Shown here: one piece after another, positions 53,874-62,900 of the stretch
Numbering within the stretch: position 1 is the stretch's first letter
How the letters are laid out: every line of letters begins with the position of its first letter
From: Paenibacillus sp. BIC5C1
GTDB lineage: Bacteria; Bacillota; Bacilli; Paenibacillales; Paenibacillaceae
Direction: 5' to 3'
Assembly: GCF_032399705.1 (NCBI RefSeq)
Contig: NZ_CP135922.1
Coordinates: 806,001-870,000, forward strand
Length of the DNA stretch: 64,000 nt
The notes under the pieces: generated by a model
Seen by the model: the letters and a program-made list of their open reading frames with translations, nothing else
Database searches by the model: none
What the model was told of the DNA's origin: nothing
Program-made: the position numbers and the translations under genes

Positions 53874-54755
53874 ATGAAAAAAGCTCGCTTGATATATAAT
53901 CCGACCTCAGGCCGGGAAGAAATGAAGAAACGTCTGGCAGATATTTTGCAGCGTTTGGATCAAGGTGGTATTGAAGCCTCGTGTCACGCAACAACGGGTG
54001 AGGGAGATGCAACCCGGGAAGCGGAGCTGGCGATCGAACGCGGATATGACATGATTATTGCCGCTGGTGGCGACGGTACGTTATATGAGGTCATTAACGG
54101 TATGGCCGAGCGGGAGAATCGTCCTCCACTGGGTGTATTTCCTTTGGGAACGACGAATGATTTTGCGCGTGCGCTGGGTATTCCGAGACAGTGGGAAGAT
54201 TACGTGGATCTGGTCATTAACCAGCAGCTTCGTCCGCTCGATCTGGGCAAGGCGAATGATAAATATTTTATCAATATCGCAGGCGGGGGTTCGTTAACCG
54301 AACTGACCTATGAGGTGCCAAGCCGTCTGAAAACGATGATTGGGCAGCTCGCCTACTATATGAAGGGTATTGAGAAAATGGCGAGCCTGTCTCCTCAGGA
54401 GCTGGTTATCCGTGCCGCGGGTCAGGAAGAAATTCATGATGAATTCATGCTGTTCCTCATTGCCAATACGAATTCTGTCGGGGGCTTCGAGAAGCTGGCT
54501 CCGGGTGCGACCATTGATGATGGCTTGTTCGATGTAATTGGTGTGCGCAAATGTAATCTGGCTGACATGATTCGCCTCGTAACCCTTGCGCTGCGTGGTG
54601 AACATCTGAATGACAAGAAAGTTGTTCATTTCCAAACGGATTATATGGAAGTAACATCGCCGGGCTATGTTCAGTTGAATTTGGATGGCGAGTTGGGCGG
54701 CACATTGCCTGCGACATTCAAGAATCTGCGTCATCACCTGATGTTGTATCGTTAA
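53874..54755 (+). CDS. dagK: Diacylglycerol kinase (DagK-like lipid kinase)
   Basis: 293 aa. Starts MKKARLIYNPTSGRE; nucleotide motif AAGGDGTLYEVING and GTTNDFARALGIP are diagnostic; NTNSVGGFEKLAPGATIDDG and NLDGELGG complete the family pattern. It returns diacylglycerol, released by lipoteichoic acid synthesis, to phosphatidic acid at the membrane. The ATG at 53874 has AGGTGG 8 nt upstream; the frame opens at a GTG at 53862 inside that site. Confidence 0.93.
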   Translation: MKKARLIYNPTSGREEMKKRLADILQRLDQGGIEASCHATTGEGDATREAELAIERGYDMIIAAGGDGTLYEVINGMAERENRPPLGVFPLGTTNDFARALGIPRQWEDYVDLVINQQLRPLDLGKANDKYFINIAGGGSLTELTYEVPSRLKTMIGQLAYYMKGIEKMASLSPQELVIRAAGQEEIHDEFMLFLIANTNSVGGFEKLAPGATIDDGLFDVIGVRKCNLADMIRLVTLALRGEHLNDKKVVHFQTDYMEVTSPGYVQLNLDGELGGTLPATFKNLRHHLMLYR

Positions 54756-54896
54756 GCGTAGTATGGATCGGGGAGAAAATGTGATTTCCTGTTGCTGTGT
54801 GCAGTGGGATCACGTATAATCTCATGGTGCCTGAAAATGAATGGAATTTCCCTTGCACAAGGGATGAACATATATGAAGAAAGAAGTGAATGTACG

Positions 54897-56501
54897 TTGT
54901 CTAATACGAACCGCAGCGGTCGTGGAAAAAACCGCCGGAATTCGGCTGCCTCTCAGGGGCAAGGGAATGCTTCAGCATCCCGTCAGCCGAGCAAATCATC
55001 TCGTCCATCTACACGTCAGCAAGGGAAAGAGGTGCGGCTACAAGGCGCATCTCTTTCTGCCGTTCGTCCGAAGGGACGGGAACGTGAATCTGCATCAATC
55101 GAAGGACTTCCTGTCAGCAAAAATGAAGAGACTGTCATCGACATCATCGGTATGAACCATGACGGTGAAGGTGTCGGCCGTGCCAATGGATACACGTTGT
55201 TCGTGCAGGGCGCGCTCCCGGGTGAAACCGTCCGCGTACGCGTGATGAAGACCAAAAAGCAGTACGGCTACGCCAAACTGTTGGAGATCGTGAAGGCCAG
55301 CCCGGATCGTGTCTCCGCGCCTTGCCCGATCTACGATCAGTGCGGCGGATGCCAAATCCAGCATATGAGTTACGCCGGACAGCTTGCCTGGAAACGCCAG
55401 CTCGTAGTGGATAATTTGCAGCGGATCGGTAAGCTGAATGTGTTGGTGGAGGATGAAGAAGGTGCCGAGCAACAGGGCATTCGTGTGCTGCCTACCATGG
55501 GTATGGACGAGCCGTGGCGCTATCGCAACAAGGCACAGGTGCCTATCGGTGCAGCCGAGGGTGGTCTGGTAGGTGGTTTTTACGCTAAAGGAAGTCACCG
55601 GATCATCGACATGGACACCTGCCTTATTCAGCATGAGCACAATGACGAAGTGGTTGCGAAGGTTAAGGAGATCGGTAGCCATTTCGGGATTAGTGCATAT
55701 AACGAAGAGACAGGCCGCGGTTTGCTGCGTCATGTGGTTGTGAAGAAGGCATTTCGTACAGGTGAGATGATGCTCGTTCTCGTCACGAATGGCCGCGACA
55801 TCCCCTACAAGGAAGATTGGATTGGAAGTATCCGTGAAGCGATCCCGCATGTGGCAAGCATTTGCCAGAACGTGAACAAGAAACAGACCAACGTCATCTT
55901 TGGCGATGAAACCCGCGTCCTGTGGGGCCGTGATGTAATCTATGATTATATCGGTGATGTGCAGTTTGCCATCTCGGCCCGTTCGTTCTATCAGGTGAAT
56001 CCGGTGCAGACAGAAGTACTTTATGGGAAGACGGTAGAGTACGCAGGACTGAGCGGTAAAGAGACGGTAATTGACGCCTATTGCGGCATCGGTACGATTT
56101 CTCTTTTCCTTGCGCAACATGCGGATCAGGTGTACGGGGTTGAGATTGTGCCCGAAGCGATCGAGGATGCGCGTAGCAATGCGCTGCTGAATGAGATAAA
56201 GAACGTGAAGTTCGAAGTCGGTGCATCGGAAGATGTCATCCCTCTTTGGAAAGAGCAAGGCATCGAAGCCGACGTCATCGTCGTAGATCCACCGCGTAAA
56301 GGTTGCGATCCACGTTTGCTGGATACGATTCTGGAAATGAAGCCGGAGCGAGTGGTGTATGTGAGCTGTAATCCGAGCACCTTGGCACGCGACCTGCGTG
56401 TACTGGAGGATGGCGGCTATCGGACGGTTGAGGTAACGCCGGTGGATATGTTCCCGCACACGGTCCACGTGGAGTCAGTGGCGATGTTGGTTAGAAGCTA
56501 A
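54897..56501 (+). CDS. rlmD: 23S rRNA (uracil-5-)-methyltransferase RlmD/RlmCD-type
   Basis: 534 aa. Residues 1-75 are a basic, low-complexity extension. A TRAM domain follows (about 77-135, [16 protein letters not shown]...[15 protein letters not shown]), then the 4Fe-4S cysteines [10 protein letters not shown] plus a fourth Cys (DTCLIQ). The SAM methyltransferase domain has [25 protein letters not shown] and catalytic [13 protein letters not shown]. It makes m5U in 23S rRNA. The TTG at 54897 sits 8 nt after AGAAAGAAGTGA; in-frame ATGs at 54837 and 54864 have weaker sites, so the N-terminus is uncertain. Confidence 0.9.
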   Translation: MSNTNRSGRGKNRRNSAASQGQGNASASRQPSKSSRPSTRQQGKEVRLQGASLSAVRPKGRERESASIEGLPVSKNEETVIDIIGMNHDGEGVGRANGYTLFVQGALPGETVRVRVMKTKKQYGYAKLLEIVKASPDRVSAPCPIYDQCGGCQIQHMSYAGQLAWKRQLVVDNLQRIGKLNVLVEDEEGAEQQGIRVLPTMGMDEPWRYRNKAQVPIGAAEGGLVGGFYAKGSHRIIDMDTCLIQHEHNDEVVAKVKEIGSHFGISAYNEETGRGLLRHVVVKKAFRTGEMMLVLVTNGRDIPYKEDWIGSIREAIPHVASICQNVNKKQTNVIFGDETRVLWGRDVIYDYIGDVQFAISARSFYQVNPVQTEVLYGKTVEYAGLSGKETVIDAYCGIGTISLFLAQHADQVYGVEIVPEAIEDARSNALLNEIKNVKFEVGASEDVIPLWKEQGIEADVIVVDPPRKGCDPRLLDTILEMKPERVVYVSCNPSTLARDLRVLEDGGYRTVEVTPVDMFPHTVHVESVAMLVRS

Positions 56502-56509
56502 ACAAAAAC

Positions 56510-56556
56510 AGAAGGGGTTCGAGAATTTATTCATGATTCTCGAACCCCTTCTTGTC
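56510..56556. terminator. Strong bidirectional terminator
   Basis: AGAAGGGGTTCGAGAAT and ATTCTCGAACCCCTTCT are perfect 17-bp arms; T-rich on the right and AAACAAAAAC on the left. Confidence 0.85.
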
Positions 56557-56607
56557 TTTGTTTCAATACCATTCATTAATTTGTGAGTAATTCTGGAGTA
56601 AGTTTAA

Positions 56608-58473
56608 TTAATACACATGCACACCCGTACCAAGCACGGATTTGTTTTGTACGAAATTACCGGATAGATATACCTTTTGAAGATTAGGCAGCTGGCTTAG
56701 GGTCTCGATATTGGAAATGGCATTGTTCTCGAGATGAAGCTCTTCTACGGCCTGCCAGTTACTCATAAATTCGAGAGAAGCCAAATTGCTGTCTTGCAGA
56801 GTGAAGGAACGTAGAGCGGACATTTTGCCAAAGTAAGACATCATTTGGTCAACTTCAGTAACAGAGGTATTGTTTATGCTGAAATATGGCTGCTCTAAGG
56901 TCAATTGTTCAAGCACGTTGTTCTCCGCGGCCGCTTTTTGTTCAAAATCCAGCCTGCACTCGGAGCACATCAGAGATTTGACCTGCTTCAAACGAAATAA
57001 AGCATCGCTCTCCTTATATAGTGACGAGTCGTAAATGCTTAGGGCCTCTAGGCGAGACAAGCCGTCCAGGGCGGGAAGGCGGGTTATTTCACTGATCTCC
57101 CAGAGGGAAAGCTGCTTAAGTCTCGGGAATTTCCCAAGCGCCGCCAAATTCAACTCTCCACTTCCGCCCCGGAGCGTCAGGCTGGTTGCGGCGGGCGCCT
57201 TTAGCCCCGGGAGAAAGGAGCCTGGGATTTCCACCCGCATAACATTTGGCAATGTCAGCGCTTCTTCATTCTCGTAGTAGCCGGATAACGTTAATTCCCG
57301 CAAAGAGGATAGGCTATTGATGGGTTTGACCGAGCTGAGCTTGCTTAAAGAAGCCAGGCGTAGTTTCGTGATGGAAGTCTTGTCGGTCAGATGCTCCAGA
57401 CTGGAGAAGTTTACATTTTCAATATCTAACGTTTGTAGAGCAGGCATATTTTGCACAAAGTCGATGGACTTTACGTTGGTTAAATAAGAAAGCCGGAGCT
57501 CTTGAAGCTGAGTTAAGGAGTACAGCGGCTGCAGGTCTGTGGCTTCACTGTAATCGATGGACAGGGAGGTCAGCCCGGTCATAGACGACAACCATCCCAG
57601 TTCATTGATATAGGTGAGCGACAGGGACTTGAGCGGCAGTTTGTTCAACAGAAAGAAATCCGTTACGGACTCATCCACATAGGTAATGGATAACGAGTTC
57701 AGATTAGGGAATTCCAGCAGCAGGGCCAATTCCTGATTGCTGCGAAGCTGAGTGGAAAGCTCCGAAACTTTGGACTTGTCGCCAAAGTAGCCGGAAAACG
57801 TGCTGAAAGATTCGTTAAAAGCGCCTCCATAACTTTTTAATCCGGGCATATGAGCAAACGTGGTTTGGTTCGACTGGGAGATTTCATAGGTATTCGTCAG
57901 GTCCAATGCCGTCAGTCCCGTAAAGGCTTCAAAATCTCGCTGATCGATCTCCTGAGTATTCAGTTTCTTGTCCTGAGTAACATAAGTAATCTTCTCGGCC
58001 TGTTCATCGCTGAAGGGATCGGAGAGGCTATATGTAAACTTCCACTGATCATTCTCCGAATGCTCTACGGTTAAATAGCGAAGACGAGCCAATTCCTCCT
58101 CGGTAGGCAGGGCAGAGCCTTTATCGAAGATATCTCGCAAAAATGAGAGCAGAACCTCGCTTTCGGGCATCTTTCGCACAGGCAGATTGGCTTCTGTTTT
58201 TGGATAGGTGGAGTTGTTGCTATAATAAAAATAAGTACCGATGGCGCCAGTTAGGACTAACATTAGCATCAGCATTAGCTTTACGGAGACAGCCTGCTTC
58301 AGCGGTGCTTTAGGGGGCGTTCCGTGGTAATGATTAATGGTCTGGTCTACGTAATAGACATTATTTTGCTTCAATAAGAGCTCTGTTTCACAATAGGGAC
58401 ACTTTAAAATCTCACCCTCTTTGTATTCAATTCTTCCGTTGCAGTTGGGACAGTTTAACGGGATAAAAGCCAC
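56608..58473 (-). CDS. Zinc-ribbon, single-TM, leucine-rich-repeat protein
   Basis: 621 aa. Residues 1-35 are a zinc ribbon (CPNCNGRIEY...LKCPYC), about 63-84 a transmembrane helix (VKLMLMLMLVLTGAIGTYFYY), and about 165-610 leucine-rich repeats (LTALDLT, LNSLSIT, LKSLSLT, LTSLSID, LQELRLS, LQTLDIE, and others to VEELHLENNAISNIETLSQLPNLQKVYLSGN). The ribbon would face the cytosol and the repeats the outside. GTG start 58473 with GGAGGGGG 7 nt upstream on the minus strand. I know no function for this architecture; a surface binding or sensing role is only a guess. Confidence 0.8.
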   Translation of the reverse strand: MAFIPLNCPNCNGRIEYKEGEILKCPYCETELLLKQNNVYYVDQTINHYHGTPPKAPLKQAVSVKLMLMLMLVLTGAIGTYFYYSNNSTYPKTEANLPVRKMPESEVLLSFLRDIFDKGSALPTEEELARLRYLTVEHSENDQWKFTYSLSDPFSDEQAEKITYVTQDKKLNTQEIDQRDFEAFTGLTALDLTNTYEISQSNQTTFAHMPGLKSYGGAFNESFSTFSGYFGDKSKVSELSTQLRSNQELALLLEFPNLNSLSITYVDESVTDFFLLNKLPLKSLSLTYINELGWLSSMTGLTSLSIDYSEATDLQPLYSLTQLQELRLSYLTNVKSIDFVQNMPALQTLDIENVNFSSLEHLTDKTSITKLRLASLSKLSSVKPINSLSSLRELTLSGYYENEEALTLPNVMRVEIPGSFLPGLKAPAATSLTLRGGSGELNLAALGKFPRLKQLSLWEISEITRLPALDGLSRLEALSIYDSSLYKESDALFRLKQVKSLMCSECRLDFEQKAAAENNVLEQLTLEQPYFSINNTSVTEVDQMMSYFGKMSALRSFTLQDSNLASLEFMSNWQAVEELHLENNAISNIETLSQLPNLQKVYLSGNFVQNKSVLGTGVHVY

Positions 58474-58586
58474 GAATGTCCCCCTCCTTCATTATGATGG
58501 TCATAAGATCATGCCGAATGGTCATCTGACTTCATTATACCTTGTGAATTTACGTTTGATGAGAGAAAGAAGTTTCACATTGCGAA

Positions 58587-58623
58587 GGAGCAGGGGGAAT
58601 CCTGCTCCTTTTTGATCTTTTTT
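58587..58623 (+). terminator. Orphan terminator on the plus strand
   Basis: GGAGCAGG-GGGAAT-CCTGCTCC followed by TTTTTGATCTTTTTT. No plus-strand gene ends here, so it might end a small RNA or readthrough; on the minus strand the tail is not T-rich. Confidence 0.6.
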
Positions 58624-58659
58624 AAGTAAGGCTGGTGGTAGGCATTATTACATAAGTCT

Positions 58660-59541
58660 TTAAGCGATCGAAGTAATCGGATGTTTAACTTGCACAGGGT
58701 AGAGATGATCACCAGGGGTTCTTACAAATAAACCGTCATTGGTGATGGTACTTTTTAGAACGAGATGTTCTGTTGCATCTGGTGTGAAATGGAGGGTTAT
58801 TTTCTCCGTATCCTCATCTGCAATCTGATGTAAAATATCTGTCATATGGATTTCGTTTAAACAAATAACATCGAAGAGGTCAATATTATTGTCTTCCTTC
58901 TGATAAATAAGGATGACGTTTTCATTTTCCAAGTGATAAATATCGTTACTGAACACATTCAGGCAGTAAAACATGAGTATGCCTTGAGTCTGGGCGGTTC
59001 CGAAATGTTGCGAAACAGGCAGCCTTTGGGATGCAAATTGAAGGATAAGGCGTAAATCCTCAGCGTTAGTAACATCGAGTTTTCGAAGGTTCTCAGGCTC
59101 GGGTGATTTTTTTGCCTTATAATCCATTGAAAAAAGATGTTCTTCCACAGGCTTAAACCCAAACTTGGGGTAAAAATCAAGCACCGATTCATTGGCAAAA
59201 AGGTACATGAGGTCGTACTTGTTGTCGTATTCCTCTAAAATCTTGTTCATTAAACGAGTGGATAGTCCTTTCCCTCGATAATCGGGATGTGTCATCACCG
59301 TTCCGATTTGAATTGCTTTTTTCTTTTCCCCATGAATGATGAGTTCAAGGATGTTAACAGAAGCGTTGGCAATAACCTGGTCTCCATCTACAAATGAAAA
59401 AGGTATATATCGTTCTCCCCAAAATCCTTGTTGGTACCAATTTTCAAATTTTATATCAAAAGTGTTAGCAGCAAGTTCGAAGAAACTTGTTCGAAGTGTT
59501 TCATTGTTTCTATAATCCTTCTTAAATATAAATTCCTGCAT
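58660..59541 (-). CDS. GNAT-family acetyltransferase
   Basis: 293 aa. GNAT motif A in IGTVMTHPDYRGKGLSTRLMNKILEEYDNKYDLMYLFANESVLDFYPKFGFKP (about 85-140); the C-terminal half is an extra domain (LFVRTPGDHLYPVQVKHPITSIA end). The start is the ATG at 59541 with AAGGGGG 8 nt upstream; the frame extends to 59640 without a ribosome site. Substrate unknown. Confidence 0.83.
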   Translation of the reverse strand: MQEFIFKKDYRNNETLRTSFFELAANTFDIKFENWYQQGFWGERYIPFSFVDGDQVIANASVNILELIIHGEKKKAIQIGTVMTHPDYRGKGLSTRLMNKILEEYDNKYDLMYLFANESVLDFYPKFGFKPVEEHLFSMDYKAKKSPEPENLRKLDVTNAEDLRLILQFASQRLPVSQHFGTAQTQGILMFYCLNVFSNDIYHLENENVILIYQKEDNNIDLFDVICLNEIHMTDILHQIADEDTEKITLHFTPDATEHLVLKSTITNDGLFVRTPGDHLYPVQVKHPITSIA

Positions 59542-59906
59542 TGTATGTTCCCCCTTAATCCGCAAAAGTGACTGTCTGTATATTAATGGTATTATCCAGT
59601 ACTTAAACTGATATATCAAGCATCGTTCACGGAAATGCATGACTGTGGATTTTATGTATTTGATAGAGATTTATCATGATATTGAACATAACAATTTCGT
59701 GACGAGTAATGAACACCGTTTCAGCTTATATAGCTTATCGAATTTATTGCCGCGACCTGATCATCGGAAAGAAGAGCATGTCCGTACAATTATCAGACTT
59801 GGAAGAGTTCTGTAAAAAACTAAGATTCCTCTTTAATTTGGAGTAAGAATTCTCTTCCATGAAGTGGTATTATCTGGGGTGAAAGGAGGTTGGCTAAAGC
59901 AATTTA
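59542..59906. other. Gap upstream of the xylanase
   Basis: No gene is seen. An AAAGGAGGT sequence at 59882-59890 has no usable frame after it (the next ATG, 59906, is followed at once by TAA). Confidence 0.35.
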
Positions 59907-59920
59907 TGTAAGCGCTTTAT
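59907..59920 (+). promoter_or_regulatory. Candidate cre (CcpA) site
   Basis: TGTAAGCGCTTTAT agrees with the cre consensus TGWAANCGNTNWCA except at the last two positions, with a perfect AAGCGCTT core. It lies 42 bp upstream of the xylanase start, which would fit glucose repression. Confidence 0.5.
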
Positions 59921-59961
59921 ATGTTTTATAAAAAAATTTTGTGTGGGGGGAATGCTTCGAA

Positions 59962-62900
59962 ATGAGGAAATCATTTAAGCAGGTCGTTTCCGGGTTACTC
60001 GCAGCGGCTCTGCTTCTTCCGGGCGGCTTGATAGCTCCGGCAGTTAGCGCTGCGGATCTAGCGGCATCTAATTCACAAATTGTGTATCAGGAAACATTCC
60101 AGAATGGTCAAGGCAAGGTGACTCAATCAGGTGGTGCCCAGCTGAGCACTGTAACAGGCAAGGCGTTTGAAGGCAATGATGATGGAGTAGCTTTAAAAGT
60201 TAGTAACCGATCTAATAACTGGGATGGCGTGGACCTCGCTTTTGATGACCTTGGTTTGTCCGTTGGCAAAGAGTATTCTGTAACTGCTTCCGTTTATGTA
60301 GATACTGATGCTAACCCACCTGCAGCTGGGAAAGCCATTCTGGAGATTGTATCTAATAAGGGCGTTGCTGGCTCAGAAGGATACACTGGAATTAGCTCTG
60401 CTGACTTTAAAGCAGGACAAGGCATTACGCTATCCGCCGCTCTCTCCGTAACCAGTGTGGAGAAGACAGCTCTGCGAATCAAGTCTGATGAAGCAGGTAA
60501 GGGTGTCTCTTTCTATATTGGGAATATCACGATCACCCAGACAGTAACACCTGTCGAACCCACGGTAGTCCTTAACCAAAGCTTTGAAGATGGAAATACT
60601 GGAGGCTGGGGCAAGCTGTCTTGGGGATCAAACGGCGAAACTGCGGTCGTTGGTAACTTAGCCTCCGAAGGCACGAAATCTCTGAAATTCTTCAACCGGG
60701 CCGATGAGAAGGCCGTTCCTGCCCTCGTACTTACAGGCAAGATGAAATCCGACCGTAAATATGATATTTCTCTCAAGGTTAGACTCGGTTCAGGTGAAGG
60801 TCAGTTCCATCTGGCTTCCAAGATAGATTCTGAAATATTGCCGGATGGTCAGAAGTATCCTTGGATTATAGGGAATAAAAATGTAACTGCTTCCGAATGG
60901 ACGCTATTTGAAACCAAAAGCTATGAAGTTCCTTCTAAAACGAATGAGGTCATCATCTATGTTGAACCATCGGACAATACGTTAACCTCGGATATTTATA
61001 TTGATGAAGTCATCATCACCGATGTAACCCCTGATCAAACCGCGCCGGAAAATGTAGATAAAACGGGCATCTTTGCAGACTTTGAGAATGGTCTGGATGG
61101 ATTCAAAGCACGAAATGGCCGTGAAACGGTAGTTCTTTCCGAAGACGATAATCATACATCTGGCGGCAAGCAAAGCTTGCTTGTGACGGCTACGACACAA
61201 TATGATGCAGCCTTGGTTGATGCTACAGGCAAAATGGCAAAGAATCATGAATACGAGCTCTCTGCTTGGGTGAAAATGGCTCCTGGCGAAGCACCTACAA
61301 CCCTTCGTATTAGTGTTCAATATGCAGACAGCGGCTTTGCGAACGTTTCATCAAATGCAACCGTTACCGATCAGGATTGGGTTCACTTAACGGGTAAGTA
61401 TACGCTCACCACTACTCCAAGCGTGCTTAATGCTTACATTGAAACAGCAAACAATGACGGCGGCAACCGTACCTTCTTCTTGGATGACTTTACTCTAAAA
61501 TATGTGGGACCCGTAGCTGCTGCACCTCCGATCCAAGAAAATCTTCCTAATCTCAAGGATATTTACGAGGATGATTTCCTGATTGGGAACATTCTTAATC
61601 CGTCTACCTTTGACGAGACACGGCTCAAGCTTCTGAAGAAACATCACAATGTCGTCACGTTTGAGAATGACATGAAGCCGGATTATGCATATAACGCGGA
61701 CAGACAATTTGATTTCACCGCAGAAGATGCTCTTGTCCAAAGAGTAAAGGATGCAGGCCTTGATTTGCACGGTCACGTGCTTGTATGGCATGCGCAGTCA
61801 CCAACATGGCTTTATACGGCAGAGAGTGGTAAACCATTGAGCCGTGAAGCAGCTCTGACGAATCTAAAAACACATGTTAAAACGGTTGTTGAGCACTTCG
61901 GTGACCAAGTTATTTCCTGGGATGTTGTCAATGAAGCGATGAACGATAACCCGGCTAATCCGGAAGACTGGAAAAATGCATTGCGTAATTCAGGCTGGTT
62001 ACAAGCCATCGGCCCTGAATTTATAGAGGAGGCATTCCTTGCGGCAAAAGAAGTCATTGATGAAAATGGCTGGGATATCAAGCTTTACTACAATGATTAC
62101 AATGATGACAACCAGAACAAATCTACAGCCATCTACAGCATGGTGAAAGAGATCAATGAGAAGTACGCCGCAGATCACCATGGCGAGAAACTGATTGATG
62201 GCATCGGCATGCAAGCCCACTATAATTTGGGTACGAGATTGGACAATGTCAAGATGTCGCTCGAGCGTTTTATTTCCTTGGGAGTAGAAGTCAGTGTCAC
62301 CGAGTTGGACATTATGGCAGGCACCAATTCTACAATTACTGAAAAAGAAGCAAAGCAGCAGGCCTATCTGTATGCTCAATTAATGGATCTCTATAAGAAG
62401 AACAGTGCGCATATTCCACGTGTGACCTTCTGGGGATTGAATGACAGCACGAGCTGGAGAGCCGAGCAGAATCCAACCTTGTTTGACAAGAATTTTCAAG
62501 CAAAAAAGGCGTTCTACGCGGTAGTTGATCCGCAAAAGTACATGTTGGAAAATCCACCCGAAGCCCTTGAATACAAGAAATCAAGCGCGCACTATGGGAC
62601 ACCAACTATTGATGGCTCTGTAGACAGTGTATGGAGCCAAGCTCCTGAAATGAAACTGGATACGAAGCAAATGGCATGGTCAGGTGCGACAGGAACAGCA
62701 AAAGCACTGTGGGATGACGACAATCTGTATGTGTTGGTTCAGGTCAGAGATGATCAACTGAACAAGTCCAACCCGAATGCATGGGAGCAGGATTCCGTTG
62801 AAGTATTCGTCGATGAAAATAACGGCAAAACGTCCAGCTTCCAAGATGATGATGGACAATACAGAGTGAACTTTGAAAACGCAGCTTCCTTTAATCCTGC

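Noticed and set aside
59882..59911. Start-stop (ATG TAA) mini-frame behind AAAGGAGGT upstream of the xylanase
   Set aside because: Spacing from the ribosome site to the ATG is about 16 nt, too long to support a regulatory minimal frame.
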